A program made the position numbers and the translations under genes. Under the pieces are notes generated by a model. It was not told where the DNA came from. It searched no databases and saw nothing but the letters and a program-made list of their open reading frames with translations. Source: Humulus lupulus (taxonomy: Eukaryota > Streptophyta > Magnoliopsida > Rosales > Cannabaceae). Taken from it: a stretch of 64,000 nucleotides of DNA. How positions within the stretch are numbered: the first letter of the stretch is position 1; each line of letters opens with the position of its first letter. This document shows positions 22,701 to 34,028 of this stretch, one piece after another. The stretch is taken from positions 104,681,868 through 104,745,867 of the forward strand of contig NC_084797.1 in assembly GCF_963169125.1 (NCBI RefSeq). Reading direction: 5' to 3'.

Positions 22701-23519
22701 TTGAATATGTAGCGATGCCCTAAGTAACACGATAGTTACCCTTGATGAGAATATTTATTGGCTAGATCTTAGTGTGGGGACTCAGTTCTCTTTTACAGAT
22801 TAGCAATTATGTTGGAGGGCGCGTTACGCATGAATTGTTGGAAATTGTCGAGCGTTGGTCTCGAATTATTTGGTGATATAATATATCTGCTTGCTCTGGG
22901 ATTTTCTGAGTGCAGGGATATAATTGTTGATAAGATATAGTTGTGATATAATATATCTGCTTGCTCTTGGATTTTCTGAGTGCAGGGATATAATTGTTGA
23001 TAAGATATAGTTGTGATATAATATATCTGCTTGTTCTGGGATTTTTCTGAGTGCAGGATTTTTTATCTAGTTACGAATTAATTTATCATTGGTTATCAGG
23101 CATGACCATAAGTTTGCCAGGACGCTTTAGCGTTCTTGAAATTGATTGTTTAGGGTCCGGAACCCTAATTCTCTACATGCTTTGTTTGAAAGTTGATCTT
23201 ACTAAGCGTTTTCGCTTACCTAGTTGTTTCATGTTGTAGGTAAGAGCAAGGGCAAGGCAGAGCAGTGAGCGCTGGAGTCTTCCTTGAAAATGTACATGTG
23301 GACCGACCTTTTGGGAAGCCTTTTTATTTTTGGAAATGTTGTGTAATTTTCCTAAACTAGGCTCACTCTAATCTTTGTAAAACATGTTTGTAACTAAATG
23401 TTAAGTATGGCCATACGACTTTTTAAAAAGTTTTTTTTTTCTATGGGTTTTTGAGACATTTTGTTAAATGAAAACATTTACATTTCCGCATTATCGAGTC
23501 TTGAAAATCCGGGTCGTTA
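19702..23519 (+). repeat. 3' LTR of element D, last two bases missing
   Basis: It matches the 5' LTR base for base at a fixed offset, apart from four substitutions I found. It ends GGGTCGTTA instead of GGGTCGTTACA and runs straight into the C LTR at AGGTAAAC. Confidence 0.95.
22875..23055 (+). repeat. 70-bp tandem repeat in D 3' LTR
   Basis: This is the copy of the array at 13320-13500. Units start at 22875, 22945 and 23015. Confidence 0.93.
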
Positions 23520-24923
23520 AGGTAAACTTTAATTTATGATATAGAAGCTTAAATTTGAGTTTTGTAGTGTTGGTTTTAGTGTTTTAATGTTCTTGAGTTT
23601 CAGAGATTGAAATATGGATTGCAATGAGTTTTAGGTTGGGTTTCCTGTACAATTATGATGTTAAAGTTGTCTTGAAAGTGTTGGGCATGATTGATATTGA
23701 AATAGGGAGCTTTGGTATGGTTTTGGGTAAGGTTTGGAGGTTGGGAATGGCGGCTTTGTTCTAGAGCGCTGCGGCCCTAGGATGAAGATGAGCCAGGAGG
23801 GCTCGGCCAAGGGGGAGCGCCGCGGCGCGTGTCTTCTTCAGGGAGGGCCTTGGTTCTGTTTAAGGGCATGCCCGCGGCTAAGCTTTAGGGGCCGTAGCCC
23901 TTAGGCGCATACGTGAACGTTCAAGGTTTTTAAGTACAGGGATCGAGCCTAGGGTGCTCGGGATCAACTCACCACCGTGCTAGGTGGGATTCGACTTCCC
24001 GGAAGCTAATTTTGTACATGAAAAACCTATATGTGAATATTAATGGAATCCATTATCTTGGTTGTGACTAGGTGATAAGCTAGGGCTCGGGAAGTGGATC
24101 GTGCTCGGGAGTCGTCCTTTCTAATTAAAGCACTTGGAATCAAGGTAAGAAAACTGCACCTGTGTGGGTGGATAGGATGGGACTATGTGTTCCCTATATT
24201 TGAATGTATTGTTATGTGAATGTGTTGGGACTAAGAGTTCCCTATAATTGTATAAATTTCATGAGGTGCGGCAAAGGCAGTGAATTAAATAGAGGGTGCG
24301 GCCTGCGAGCATTAACCCTAGTTGTTGCTTGACATGTGTGTATTGTGGATTATTGTCTATGATTTGATGAGTGTTTGGAGCTGAATTATTGGTTAATGAC
24401 CAGTGTGCAGCCTTGAATGTATTTTATAGCTTAATGGAACTGATTAATGCTTTGTGATTATCGGATTATGATCTGCGAGCTGTTTAGTTGCTAACATTGT
24501 TATGTTATGATATTATGTTTTCTTGCTGGGCTTCGGCTCACGGGTGCTACATGGTGCAGGTAAAGCAAGTTTACCATGGGTTGGAGAGCTCTGGGGGCAA
24601 GGTGTACATTGTGAGCTGCTCGGCCACCATGGTCGAGGAGTTGTACAAGGACAGGGACCTAAAACGTATATTTTTCCATTAGAGTGGCTGGGTTACTTAT
24701 TTGAGGTTAAGAATTTTATATTTAAATCACTTAAACCCTGATTTGGGATCCCATGTATTAAACATTTGTTTTTAATAAAATTTAATCATTTATAATCAAT
24801 ATTCTTTTTAACCTAATGTGTTTGTGTCAATAGAAACACATTTCGAATTAAATTACTTGATTAGCAAGTCTTGCACTATTTCAAACACACAGTGTAGCGG
24901 TCTTGGTTATCCAGGGCGTTACA
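23520..24923 (+). repeat. 5' LTR of C, right piece
   Basis: It resumes at the position matching 43930 and ends CCAGGGCGTTACA. Compared with the 3' LTR it lacks about 585 bp at the D junction. It also lacks about 155 bp near 24275 (present at about 44680-44850) and has a smaller gap near 23750. It holds a GC-rich cluster (23752-23890), AAGGTAAG at 24142, and CAGGTAAA near 24557. Confidence 0.92.
23752..23890. other. GC-rich cluster in C 5' LTR
   Basis: It contains GCGCTGCGGCCC, GCGCCGCGGCGCG and CCCGCGGC. The counterpart in the 3' LTR is 44188-44312. The two copies differ by indels, so this is a fast-changing part of the LTR. Confidence 0.75.
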
Positions 24924-27900
24924 ACTTGGTATCAGAGCGTCCTAGGTTTAAGGGTTCCTGGAGATAGGATGGACATGTACACTTGCCACTGAAGACAAGC
25001 TCAACTCAGGGTTCTATGATTTAATATTTGAGACTATATGCCTAAGCTCTTGATTAAAATGTGAATGTATTATGCTGCATGACCATAGGGAGCATGAGAA
25101 CTCATAGGGCCTGGCCCTTGACTAGTATCGCATGGTGAGATAGAGGCTTGCTGATCAGCATTGCTGTTGCATGTGAATGAATATTTGAACAATGGTTTGC
25201 ATATTGATTGCTTGTGGGTGATTGCCCAAGCTGAATTTATATGTTATGCTTGTCTATTTATTTATAGGAAGCATGAGAAGGTGTGAATAACGTGGCAGCA
25301 ATAAATTTGGTAGCTAAGTGCATAGAAATGTGAATTAATGTCTATTATGTTCTATGTGTGTATGAATATTGTGATTACTTGGACCTGGATATGGTTTGGT
25401 TTGGAGTGTGAACCTCAGGGTTGAGAAGTTTAGTCAGCAGTGGCAGATGAACTCAGATTGTTTGGGTACAGGATGGTTTTGTAGACCTGGCATCGTAAGA
25501 CAGGAGGGTTGAAGATGATGGCTGGGGTTGGAAACCCCCATCTACCTTGAAAGTGATGTTCGATAGCATATGAGTAATGGTGTTGGTTCAGGATAAGAAT
25601 ACAAACGGACAAAAAAATATTAAATGGAAGGCCTAAAAGGTGTTATCCTCTGGTTTGAAGAGGAAGGTTTGGGTTTGCTTAAGAATTATTTATTGGATGG
25701 GCAAAGATAATTCCATTCTTGGTTATATAAGGGTGAGAGGTCATAACTAAGGGATTGTGCTAAGTACTTGTGGCAGGAGGATGCTAGGAAATGGTATTCG
25801 GATTGAGACATTGGCATGATGGGTTGGAAAGAACTCAAATGGGGATTCGATAAAAGAAGTTATAAGGACACAGTCTGGGCTGCGGAGATTAATAAATCTA
25901 TGAGCTTGATTTGAAATGATAAGACAGCGACAACATGTGTGAATGAATGTTAGGAGTTGGATGCTTCATACTGGAAATTCATATAAGCGGTGGTAGTTGG
26001 GAATAATGATCGATTTAAAGGTTAAATTCTGGAATGGTCCAAGGTGACAAGGCCACTGCAATGTTTTAGATCTTCGGTTGCATTTGAGTAATAGAGAGGG
26101 CCATGTTATTTGAGATCTGTGGAATGAGGTATAGAGCATAAATGCTGCAGGGCAAGGGATCCAAAAGATTGTACTTCTATTGATAGAATTCAGTAAGGAC
26201 AGATTCTCGATTATTGAGGTAGAAGGACCCCAGATAGTGCTTGGGCACCTAGTTTGTGATAGGAAAGGGGTCTGACTGAAAAGATAGTTGTCAAGATGGT
26301 GGCGGGAACCAGGGAGGTTATTCGGTATGTACCTGAGGCAGACGGCGCCACCTGAGAGGATGTCAGGTGAGGGCATGACCTCTACATGAAATAATTTAAT
26401 ATGTTAGGATAGATTTCCCACTGTGAGGGAAACAGGAGACTGGAATGCCTGGTTACATAACAAGTTGGAAGAGTTCAGTGTTGAGTATCTTTCAAGAAAG
26501 ATTCAGACATAGAGAGAGTATGCCTTAAGGGTACGACGCGAGAGGCTGATGAAAGTAGTATTTACTAAGGAGGAATTGGAAACTTCTGGCAGAGGATTTG
26601 GGATACAAGTAATCAAGGGATTTGTAGTGAGAACAATAGAGCTTGTTGTATGGAAGCTTCAACATGAGTCAGAGTGAAAGAGTTAATCTGTTAAGAGATA
26701 ACCATGGATTGTAGAGGATACCACTTGGAAAATATTAGTTTGACTGAATGGAAGCTAAGCCGACCAGTTTGCATTCAGATGGGTACTAAGAAGGAATGGG
26801 TATACTTCAGGACTGGACTACGAACAAGTTTGATATTAGAAACATTATGGAAGATGGTAATAACTTGGCAGGAAGAATTACTTAAGCAGTCGAAGAAGTT
26901 TGATCTTGACTCAGATGGAGCATTGTATTGCGAGAATTGTTGGTATCGTCGGATAAGAATGAAAAGTTTTAATGTTGGGTACAAGATGGGAGAATGTCTC
27001 CAGGAATTGATCTATGATCTGGTTATTACAAGCTGGTGATCAAGGAAAGAGACATTTAAGGAATTACTACTTTTACTGAGTAAGGTGTGAGGAAATTGGT
27101 AAAAAAGGTTTTAAATTGGTTCAAGCTTCAGCAACACAGGTAAGCTCTTCAAGTAGAGAATACAAGAATGGTGTGGGCAATCCCCCTTCAAGTTCACAAG
27201 CGATATGTTGGACTACTTCCAGACAGAAGTGGAAAGCGAACGACTATTATGCCGAAGATGTTAACACCAAGGAAGCAGGGTCACAGGTAAGGTTCTATGA
27301 AGTGTCAGATTGGGTTTCTCCAGGGGTACTCAGAGAAGAGCTACAAGAAGAAGGGACAAGTATGAGGAGATTTTATCTGAAACCACAAAGAAGCTACTTA
27401 ATAACATCTGAAGAACAGGAAGCACAACAAGACTGGCAAGCGTGTCATTTATCACATAAGTATTTTCGCAGACAACTACACCAGAGATTTGAGGAACGGT
27501 AAAACTTGAAGTTAGACTGAATGGATAGTGTCAAACCAGAGTTCAGAAGACAGGGTAAGAATGGATTAGCACTTGGTGACGCAGGAACATACGTGTTATG
27601 GTTGGGTATGAAAGAGTGGCATAAAGAAGCGAATTTCTGGTAAAGATATAAAATTGTCAGGGTATACCACGGGTTGGGGCATCCCCAAGCTCAGACTGAC
27701 ACAAAGATGGATTGAGCCTCGCGGGAGGTAAAAGAATGGGAACATAGTGGATACACATGGAATGTTGAATTGACATTTTATGCATAGTGTAAGGTACTTG
27801 AGTGTTTGGTCATTGGTAAGAGAGATAATTTTGAGACTAAAATTTAATGGAATCCAGTAGACGGATGGTTGATGTTAGAAGTCCTTGACTGTACGAGGAG

Positions 27901-28083
27901 GGGATTTAATTAGAGGCGGATCTCTTATCTGAAAGATACGTGTTAGTTAAAAGAACGCCACAGATTACAATAAAATGGTCAAGGTGACGATTGAGATGGG
28001 TAAAGTAATAGTGTGTGGTGGTGATCATATACGTTTTCTTTGGATAATAGAATCCAGAGTGATGGTTCTGTGGAAACGGGGAA
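24924..28083 (+). pseudogene. Internal region of C, left part, with a gag trace
   Basis: The sequence following the primer site resembles the A leader. Around 25770-25990 a broken frame reads DARKWYSD, GMMGWKELKWGFDKR and KDTVWAAEINK. This echoes the gag core of B (AHIWWDVVSQ, MTWEEFKSIFYEKY). The remainder, to the H insertion at 28084, has no open frame above about 130 codons and no motif I can name; 27116-27502 is open but unrecognised. The coding content is much more eroded than that of B, although C inserted into B. Confidence 0.6.
24927..24938 (+). other. Primer-binding site of C
   Basis: TGGTATCAGAGC, the exact initiator tRNA-Met complement, lies three bases after the 5' LTR end. Confidence 0.92.
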
Positions 28084-28088
28084 GAACC
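28084..28088. other. Left target-site duplication of H (GAACC)
   Basis: GAACC precedes the LTR start TGTTGACCC and recurs at 39642-39646 directly after the other LTR end GATAACA. Confidence 0.95.
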
Positions 28089-28677
28089 TGTTGACCCACG
28101 ATTTGGCCAACTGACACGGAGTCAAAATATGAATGATATGGACGAATATAAAGAAAATAATATAATGACGAAAGTAAAGAAAACACAGCAATTTGTAGTG
28201 GTTTGGCCCCAGGATCTGGTAATGACCTACGTCCACTTAGAATTATATTGATATGAAATCAGAAGTGTGATCAGAGAACTTGGGTTCAATGAGTTTCAGC
28301 ATTTCACCAAAAGCAATACAAGTTTTCTAGGAGAAATTCTATCTCTCTATGATTTTCAGCCCCCAAAAGTCCCCTTCCCTTGAGCTATATCTTGCTATTT
28401 ATAGGCTCAAGGAGGGTTACAGAATATTGTTGCAGATATGATCCCTTGAATGGTGGGATATTCAGAAGATTGCATGAGATAAATTCGGGATTCACAAAGA
28501 TCTTCCCATAAATGTTGCTCTTCTAGCGGAACCACCGACCAGACTGGTCGTGGCAAAGATAGGCTTATCCTGCTTCTGGTGTGTCTCCTGGTCGATACTC
28601 TAGCAGATGCTTCCAGGTGTCAGCCACGTACCAAGAAAATATTCGCCACGTCACAAATGCTAATTTACCTGATAACA
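28089..28677 (-). repeat. 3' LTR of H
   Basis: This 589-bp LTR has TGTTGACCC and CTGATAACA at its plus-strand ends. It carries a minus-strand TATA box (TATAAATAG, about 28396-28404) between 8-bp inverted repeats, and a CGACCAGACTGGTCG palindrome near 28528. Confidence 0.95.
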
Positions 28678-28692
28678 TTTGCCCCCCAAAGT
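28678..28692 (-). other. Polypurine tract of H
   Basis: On the minus strand AACTTTGGGGGGCAAA directly precedes the 3' LTR start TGTTATCAGG. A near copy of the core (TTGGGGGGCA) lies internally at 32425-32434. Confidence 0.8.
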
Positions 28693-28911
28693 TTATTAAC
28701 TACGAACAGTAAATAAACTTTGAACGAATGACTCTTCGGTAACCCCTCCTGACGTGTCAGGACCCTTCGTGTGTTCTTGAAAAAAGCAAACCACTCCTGT
28801 CTAATCATGGCCTTTCAGTTCCCCAGAAACGCTTTTGACGGCCATCACGTTTCCCCATACTTCGAAAAAGGAAAATTAATGATCACGCCTTTTTAATATC
28901 AGAGACAAACT

Positions 28912-28918
28912 TATATAA
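28912..28918 (+). promoter_or_regulatory. TATA box of the antisense gene in H
   Basis: TATATAA on the plus strand is followed about 30 bp on by a pyrimidine-rich stretch, then a GTAAGT donor at 29090. It lies outside the LTR, so the antisense gene appears to have its own promoter. This is inferred from position and sequence only. Confidence 0.55.
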
Positions 28919-28944
28919 GATCACCAGAGCCATCTCTTTCCTTT

Positions 28945-31900
28945 TCACGCACGCCACTACTCTGCCGAAAACCCTAAAAACTAGAGCTTTACCTCCTCCG
29001 GCAAACGTTCTCTTGTGCTTTCAAGACTCAAACGGTGGGCTTCTTGACTCCCGAAGCTTTCACTTCCACCTTCACGACCATTTTCCCTGGTAAGTTTCTT
29101 GAAACCTCATGCTTCTAATTTCTCGTGGTGCATGCTTTTTAATGGTGTACTGTTTGAGTCTCTTGGCTTCTGGTTTTTTAAGCGCCCGTAGATAGAATAT
29201 TTTTGTAGGCAGAGTAGACTTATGAGTTGGTTTAAAACCCAGGATCAGTACTTTTTAGGACGTAGAATCGAAGTAGCATTTCGATTTTTGAGCCAGTTGA
29301 AAATAATTTTTCCCGCCCTAAGGGGAGTCGAAAAAGCTTTTCAGGAAAACTTTTCACTTCCACCCTCTGATCCACTTTTTAAACTGTTTGCACAGAAAGA
29401 CTTAGTTTCTTGTTAGAATGCTGTTGTATAAAGGCTTAGCCTTTATACTCGACCAGCGTTATTCTAAAAACCTTCTAGACTCCCTTGACTTCACCTCCCC
29501 ATTCTTCTGTTTGCAGATTTTAATGCCAGATTTGTGGGGAGGTGAGAGACCCATCGATGACGATCTCCTCGCCCAGCTGCTCGAGGGAGAAGAACAACCA
29601 GCCGATCGCATTCACCAGATACCCCTCTCACAAGCCTCATCCAGACCACATCCTTCTTCTCCAATGGCCCGTTCAAAGTCTTCTGGCAAGAAAAGGCCCG
29701 AATCTGAAAGTAACCCTACTTCTCCCACCCAGCCTGGCTTGCAGGCGGGGCTCCCTCGACCAGTGGTCGAGAGAATCTTGTTCCTGACCCTAATATCCAA
29801 ACTAGGGCTCGTCCTCGTCATAGGAATCCACCTGATGTCGAGTGGTACACTCCCCCGGCCAGTTCGATGACCCCTCGGATGGTCGCCAACTGCTTCAGAA
29901 AATTCCCCCTTACGGGGGTAACCATTACACGTCCTACTACGGACCAGAGGGCTAACCGTCCAGGAGGAGCGAACAGCGCCTGATCCCGGTATCACATTGA
30001 AGCGGGGGCTTATCTCCCTCTTCATCCTTTCTTTGTAGGGGTGGCCAACTATTTCGGCGTCGCTCCTTTTCAAATAACCCCCAATGGATATAGGATGTTG
30101 GCTGCACTCTATGTCCTGTACAAACTTAACAAATGGCCAGAACCTTCACCTCATGAGGTTAACTACCTCTTTGACCTCAAGTCCAATCCTCAACACAACG
30201 GGACGGGCTTTTTCCACTTCTGTCACCAGGAAACCGGCCGGACGTTCCTGAGTGGTACTACTCATGTCTCGAACGTGGGGCATTATAATAAGGAGTACTT
30301 CTTTACTCCGAACATAGCCAGTAACAACCTGGCCTTCGCGAGGGGAGGTAAGAGCTTGTTTTTCGCTGGTCGATACTTTTCCCCAGAGTGTACTCTTTCA
30401 TTTTTTCTCAATTTTGACCTGTTTTTCAGGCCCCTGGTTACGTCCGACTCCAACACCAGACATGGTGTTGAGATCCGATGCCCTGGCCAGGATGTCTGAT
30501 GCAGCGAAAAGCGTCAAGACCCTAATCCTTGAAAAGAACTTGAGGTCATCTGGCCTCCTGGCTCCTCGCCATGAAAATAGAGGGTCCGTGGTGGACGAAA
30601 CCACTGCCGAGGGGGTTCCCGAGCAGCAACCTCCTGTTCCTTCTCCCAGGAGGAGGCCTACAGGAGTTACGATCAGGGAACCCACGGGCAGCCCTTCTGC
30701 AGAAAGGCCTTCTGCTCCCCAAGGCAAGGGGAAAGAAAAAGCCACAGAGCCTGTTGTTGACTTGGGAGAGTCTTCTGACGACAATGGTAACGTTATTTCG
30801 CTTTTAAATGGTTTGCCAATTCCCTGTCATATGTTTGACGGGGACGGTAACTTTACATATGCTCCAAATCTAGGGCCAGACTTCTTCATGCCAGAAAATG
30901 AGTATATGATTAATAGAGTCAATAGTGTAGCGACCAGTAGTTGTAGCTCGGGTATTCACTTTATTATCTTCTTTCTGTTGTATTACTTACTTTCACCTTT
31001 CTCTTCCCTTACTAACCTCTTGTGTTTATTTTTATGCAGATATGTTGACTCCCAACATTTTTTATATGTACCAGGCCGAAGAGGAAGAGGAAGTCCCTCA
31101 ACTTCAACGGAGGTCAAAGAAGCGAACTGGTGAAACCAGTCAAGGCCCTTTAGCCAAGAAGAGTCGACCAGAAGACCTTCCTCAGGGGACCCCGACTGGG
31201 CAAATTCCTGCGCCAACTGGGCGAACTCCTACCCCTCCTCCAGCTCCTTCTGAACGGCAAAACACTCCTATTCGGTCCAATCCTCCAGCCGCGCCTGCTA
31301 GGGAGCAGCTTTCTCGCGAAGAGGCCCATGGGGCTAGGCTTGTGAGCCATGCCATCCGATCTGCTAAAGACATACTTGAACGCATAGGCAAAGGTGAGCG
31401 TGTTGGGACCGCCATGATCCAAGCTGAAGAGCTACCGGTCGATCAGATCCTGAACAGGACTCTAAACGAGATCTCCAGCGTAAGTGTTTCTTTATTCTTT
31501 AAGTGTTTTAGTTTTTTAGACCTCGTGATAAGTCCTAACTTCTTTTTCTTTCGTTCACAGGCCTTACTTTCTGCCACTACCGCTCGTACTCGGGCCCAGG
31601 CTTATTTTGAGCAGGTCGAGGCCAAAGTCCTCGAGAAACATCAGGTGAAGGCGGCCGAGGAGCTTTCTGCTGCTGAGGCTAAGCATGCTAAGGAGTTGGA
31701 GACGGTGGTCCGAGAGAGGGATGCAGCGGTGACCAAACTGTCCGCGGCCGAAGCTGCAAAAGATACAGCGGTTAAGCTGAGGGAAGAGTACCGGTCGTAC
31801 AACAAACCTCATCTCCGCGAAATCAAGCATCTGGAGGGGGTAGTCAAGACTAAGGGCGATACTATTGCCACTCTTGAGGGCAAGGTGCAGCAGTTGGAGC

Positions 31901-32130
31901 TTGACAACTCCAAGAATCTGGAAAAGTACAAAAGGACCACACTCCGATGTTTCTATAACTTCTGGAAACACAATCAGGGCGCTGAATTTAGCTACCTTTC
32001 AGAGGAAGTTAGAGCTGCGGAGTTGGCCCGGTGCGCTGCTCAACTGGCTGAAGAGGAGGCAAGAGCTGCGACTCCTGCAACCCCAAGCGTCGTTGGTTTG
32101 GAAGAAGAACATGCGACCCACGGGTCGTGA
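28945..32130 (+). pseudogene. Antisense, intron-containing gene of H (putative gypsy-type transposon domain plus coiled coil)
   Basis: The gene runs opposite to H gag-pol. I infer a non-coding first exon (about 28945-29089), an intron to 29516, and ATG at 29523. Coding exons are 29523-30347, 30430-30786, 31040-31479 and 31561-32130. All introns are GT-AG and the joins are phase-consistent. Exon 2 carries the family core: HIEAGAYLPLHPFF, then FGVAPFQITPNGYRMLAALY and EVNYLFDLKSN. This is the plant 'putative gypsy type transposon' domain, recalled as Pfam Transposase_28. The middle is acidic and proline-rich; the last exon (EQVEAKVLEKHQVKAAEEL onward) is a long alanine/glutamate-rich coiled coil. 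A frameshift near 29770 and a TGA at 29981-29983 break exon 2. The function is unknown. Confidence 0.75.
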
Positions 32131-32768
32131 TGTAAAGACAATAGTTTCTTTTTAAACTTTGCTGCACGGGCAGTAAATCTTTTTTATTTGAACAGTTACA
32201 TCCAAGCAGCAATGCTTGCGGTGTAAAAGCTTAACTCTTGGTGCTATAATATTTTTATTTATTATAACATTTGTCCGTATGATCGAACTTAGCATAGTAC
32301 TCTGGCATGATTTAACAAAACATAAATTTTGAAAAATACACTAAGTATTGTAGCATGCTTTCACTCATTTTGTTCATGTGTTTACATACCTTGAGAGTAT
32401 GCTTTGCTATCGATGTGCCTTATATGCCCCCCAAGTGATCGAGGAGCTTTAGGTCCTTGGTCACTTGCCTTGACCATGGCCTGTTCGAACATTCTTGTTC
32501 GTGTGGAAATATGATACTTGTGATACAGCAAAACAACACACGTAATGAACAAATACTTGCAAATGTAAATTCACAAAGGTTGGCAAGAACGACTGGCTGG
32601 GCACAGTCCCTTATAATTTCGTATTAAAAATGGACTAATCATGTCTTTACGAGCGATTCTGAAATAGAATCTTACATATACGAGCAGTTAGCCACACAAC
32701 GTGGCTAACCCTCTTTGCAAAACTTGTAAAAGAAAATTTAAACAAGCCAGTCCTTTAAGAAGGGTTGT
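32131..32768. other. Spacer between antisense gene and H integrase
   Basis: This is the shared 3' region where the antisense gene and pol converge tail to tail. It is AT-rich with no open frame. It holds the second G-rich tract-like motif on the minus strand (32425-32434). I see no clear polyadenylation signal. Confidence 0.6.
32425..32434 (-). other. Second polypurine-like motif in H
   Basis: TGCCCCCCAA (minus TTGGGGGGCA) repeats the core of the tract next to the 3' LTR. It lies just past the integrase end, at the boundary with the antisense-gene module. Confidence 0.5.
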
Positions 32769-34028
32769 TCATTGATAATACTTGCGCAGGTGTTCTCCAT
32801 TCCATTAGCGCGGAACGAGATCTGCGTTTAAGCGTGCAAGTTTGTAGGTGCCTGGGTGAAGGACTTCTTCAATCTGGTAAGGTCCTTCCCAGTTAGGTCC
32901 GAGCACGCCAGCAGTGGGGTCGCGGGTATTTAAGAAAACTCGTCGTAGCACCAAATCTCCGACGTTGAACTTTCTTTCTTTAACTTTGGAGTTAAAGTAC
33001 CGGGCGACTTTTTGCTAGTAAGCAGCAACTCGGAGTTGAGATTTTTCTCTTATCTCATCGATCGAGTCCAAGGATTCCATCATCAACTGGCTGTTCGCGT
33101 CCTGATCGTAAGTCAAACGCCGATGTGAGGGGGGATCTAGCTCGACAGGTAACATTGCCTCATATCCGTAGGCTAGGGAAAATGGGGTATGCCCCGTCGC
33201 TGTTCGATGAGATGTTCTATATGACCAGAGGACTTCAGGTAGCTGTTCTAGCCACGCTCCCTCAACTTCTTCAAGCCTTTTCTTCAGGGTGTCCTTGAGG
33301 GTTTTGTTTACAGCTTCGACTTGCCCATTCGCTTGGGGGTGCGCGACTGAAGAAAAACTCTTAATAACTCCGTGCCTCTCGCAGAAATCGGTGAACAGGT
33401 CGCTGTCAAATTGGGTCCCGTTGTCTGATACTATCTTTCTGGGCAAACCATACCGGCATACAAGGTTCTTGATGACAAAGTCGAGAACTTTCTTGGTCGT
33501 GATTGTTGCGAGTGGTTCAGCTTCGACCCATTTCGTGAAGTAATCGACTGCCACAACCGCGTACTTTACTCCTCCTTTTCCTGTTGGCAGTGACCCAATC
33601 AAGTCTATTCCACATATTGCGAAAGGCCACGGGCTCTGCATCTGCTTTAGCTCGTTTGGAGCTACTCGTGGGATTTTGGAGAACCTTTGACATTTATCAC
33701 ACCTTCGTACGTACTCCATTGAATCCTCGTTCATTGTTGGCCAGAAATAGCCCTGCCTAAGAACTTTTTTCGCCAAGCTCTGCCCCCCAGCGTGATCTCC
33801 GCAGAAGCCTTCATGCACCTCTTTCATGAGTTCCTTAGCTTTCTCTGATGTAATGCACCTGAGTAGTGGCATTGAGTATCCTCTTCGGTACATAACACCG
33901 TCGAGCAGTATGTATCTAGCAGCCCGTCTTTGCAGAGTTCTGGCCTTGTTTCTATCTGCTGGCAATGTCCCATTTGTCAGATACTCCAGGTAAGGAGCCA
34001 TCCATGTATCTTCTGTATGAATTTCCAT
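32769..34028 (-). pseudogene. Integrase of H
   Basis: The frame runs from 34028 down. Zinc region: EVHEGFCGDHAGGQSLAKK, then CDKCQRFSK. Catalytic core: D in CGIDLIGSLPTGK, D in IVSDNGTQFDSD, E in NGQVEAVNKTLKD. A TAG at 33015-33017 interrupts it after LRVAAY. The same frame then continues with the C-terminal module (KFNVGDLVLRRV, GPNWEGPYQIEEV) to a TAA at 32805-32807, probably the natural end, or a TGA at 32769. A one-base shift near 34040 separates it from RNase H upstream. No chromodomain is visible, as expected for Tat rather than chromovirus elements. Confidence 0.9.

Larger units (their letters stand above)
10147..23519 (+). mobile_element. Element D: young Ty3/gypsy chromovirus with 3.8-kb LTRs
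   Basis: This is a full-length plus-strand element of 13.4 kb inserted in the 5' LTR of C. The LTRs are 10147-13966 and 19702-23519, at a constant offset of 9555 bases with no net indel. I find four substitutions between them (10194, 12857, 12985 and 13926 against their partners). The internal region keeps one frame from gag to the chromodomain-like tail. It lacks a gag ATG and has three stops. The last two bases of the 3' LTR (CA) and any target-site duplication are lost in a deletion that also removed C sequence. Confidence 0.95.

Noticed and set aside
27116..27502. Possible host or accessory gene in C
   Set aside because: It is an isolated 128-codon frame within the eroded C interior, without a recognisable domain or conserved flanks; chance openness is likelier.
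29222..29416. Small plus-strand open frame in H
   Set aside because: It falls within the predicted 5' UTR intron (29090-29516) of the antisense gene and has no recognised similarity.
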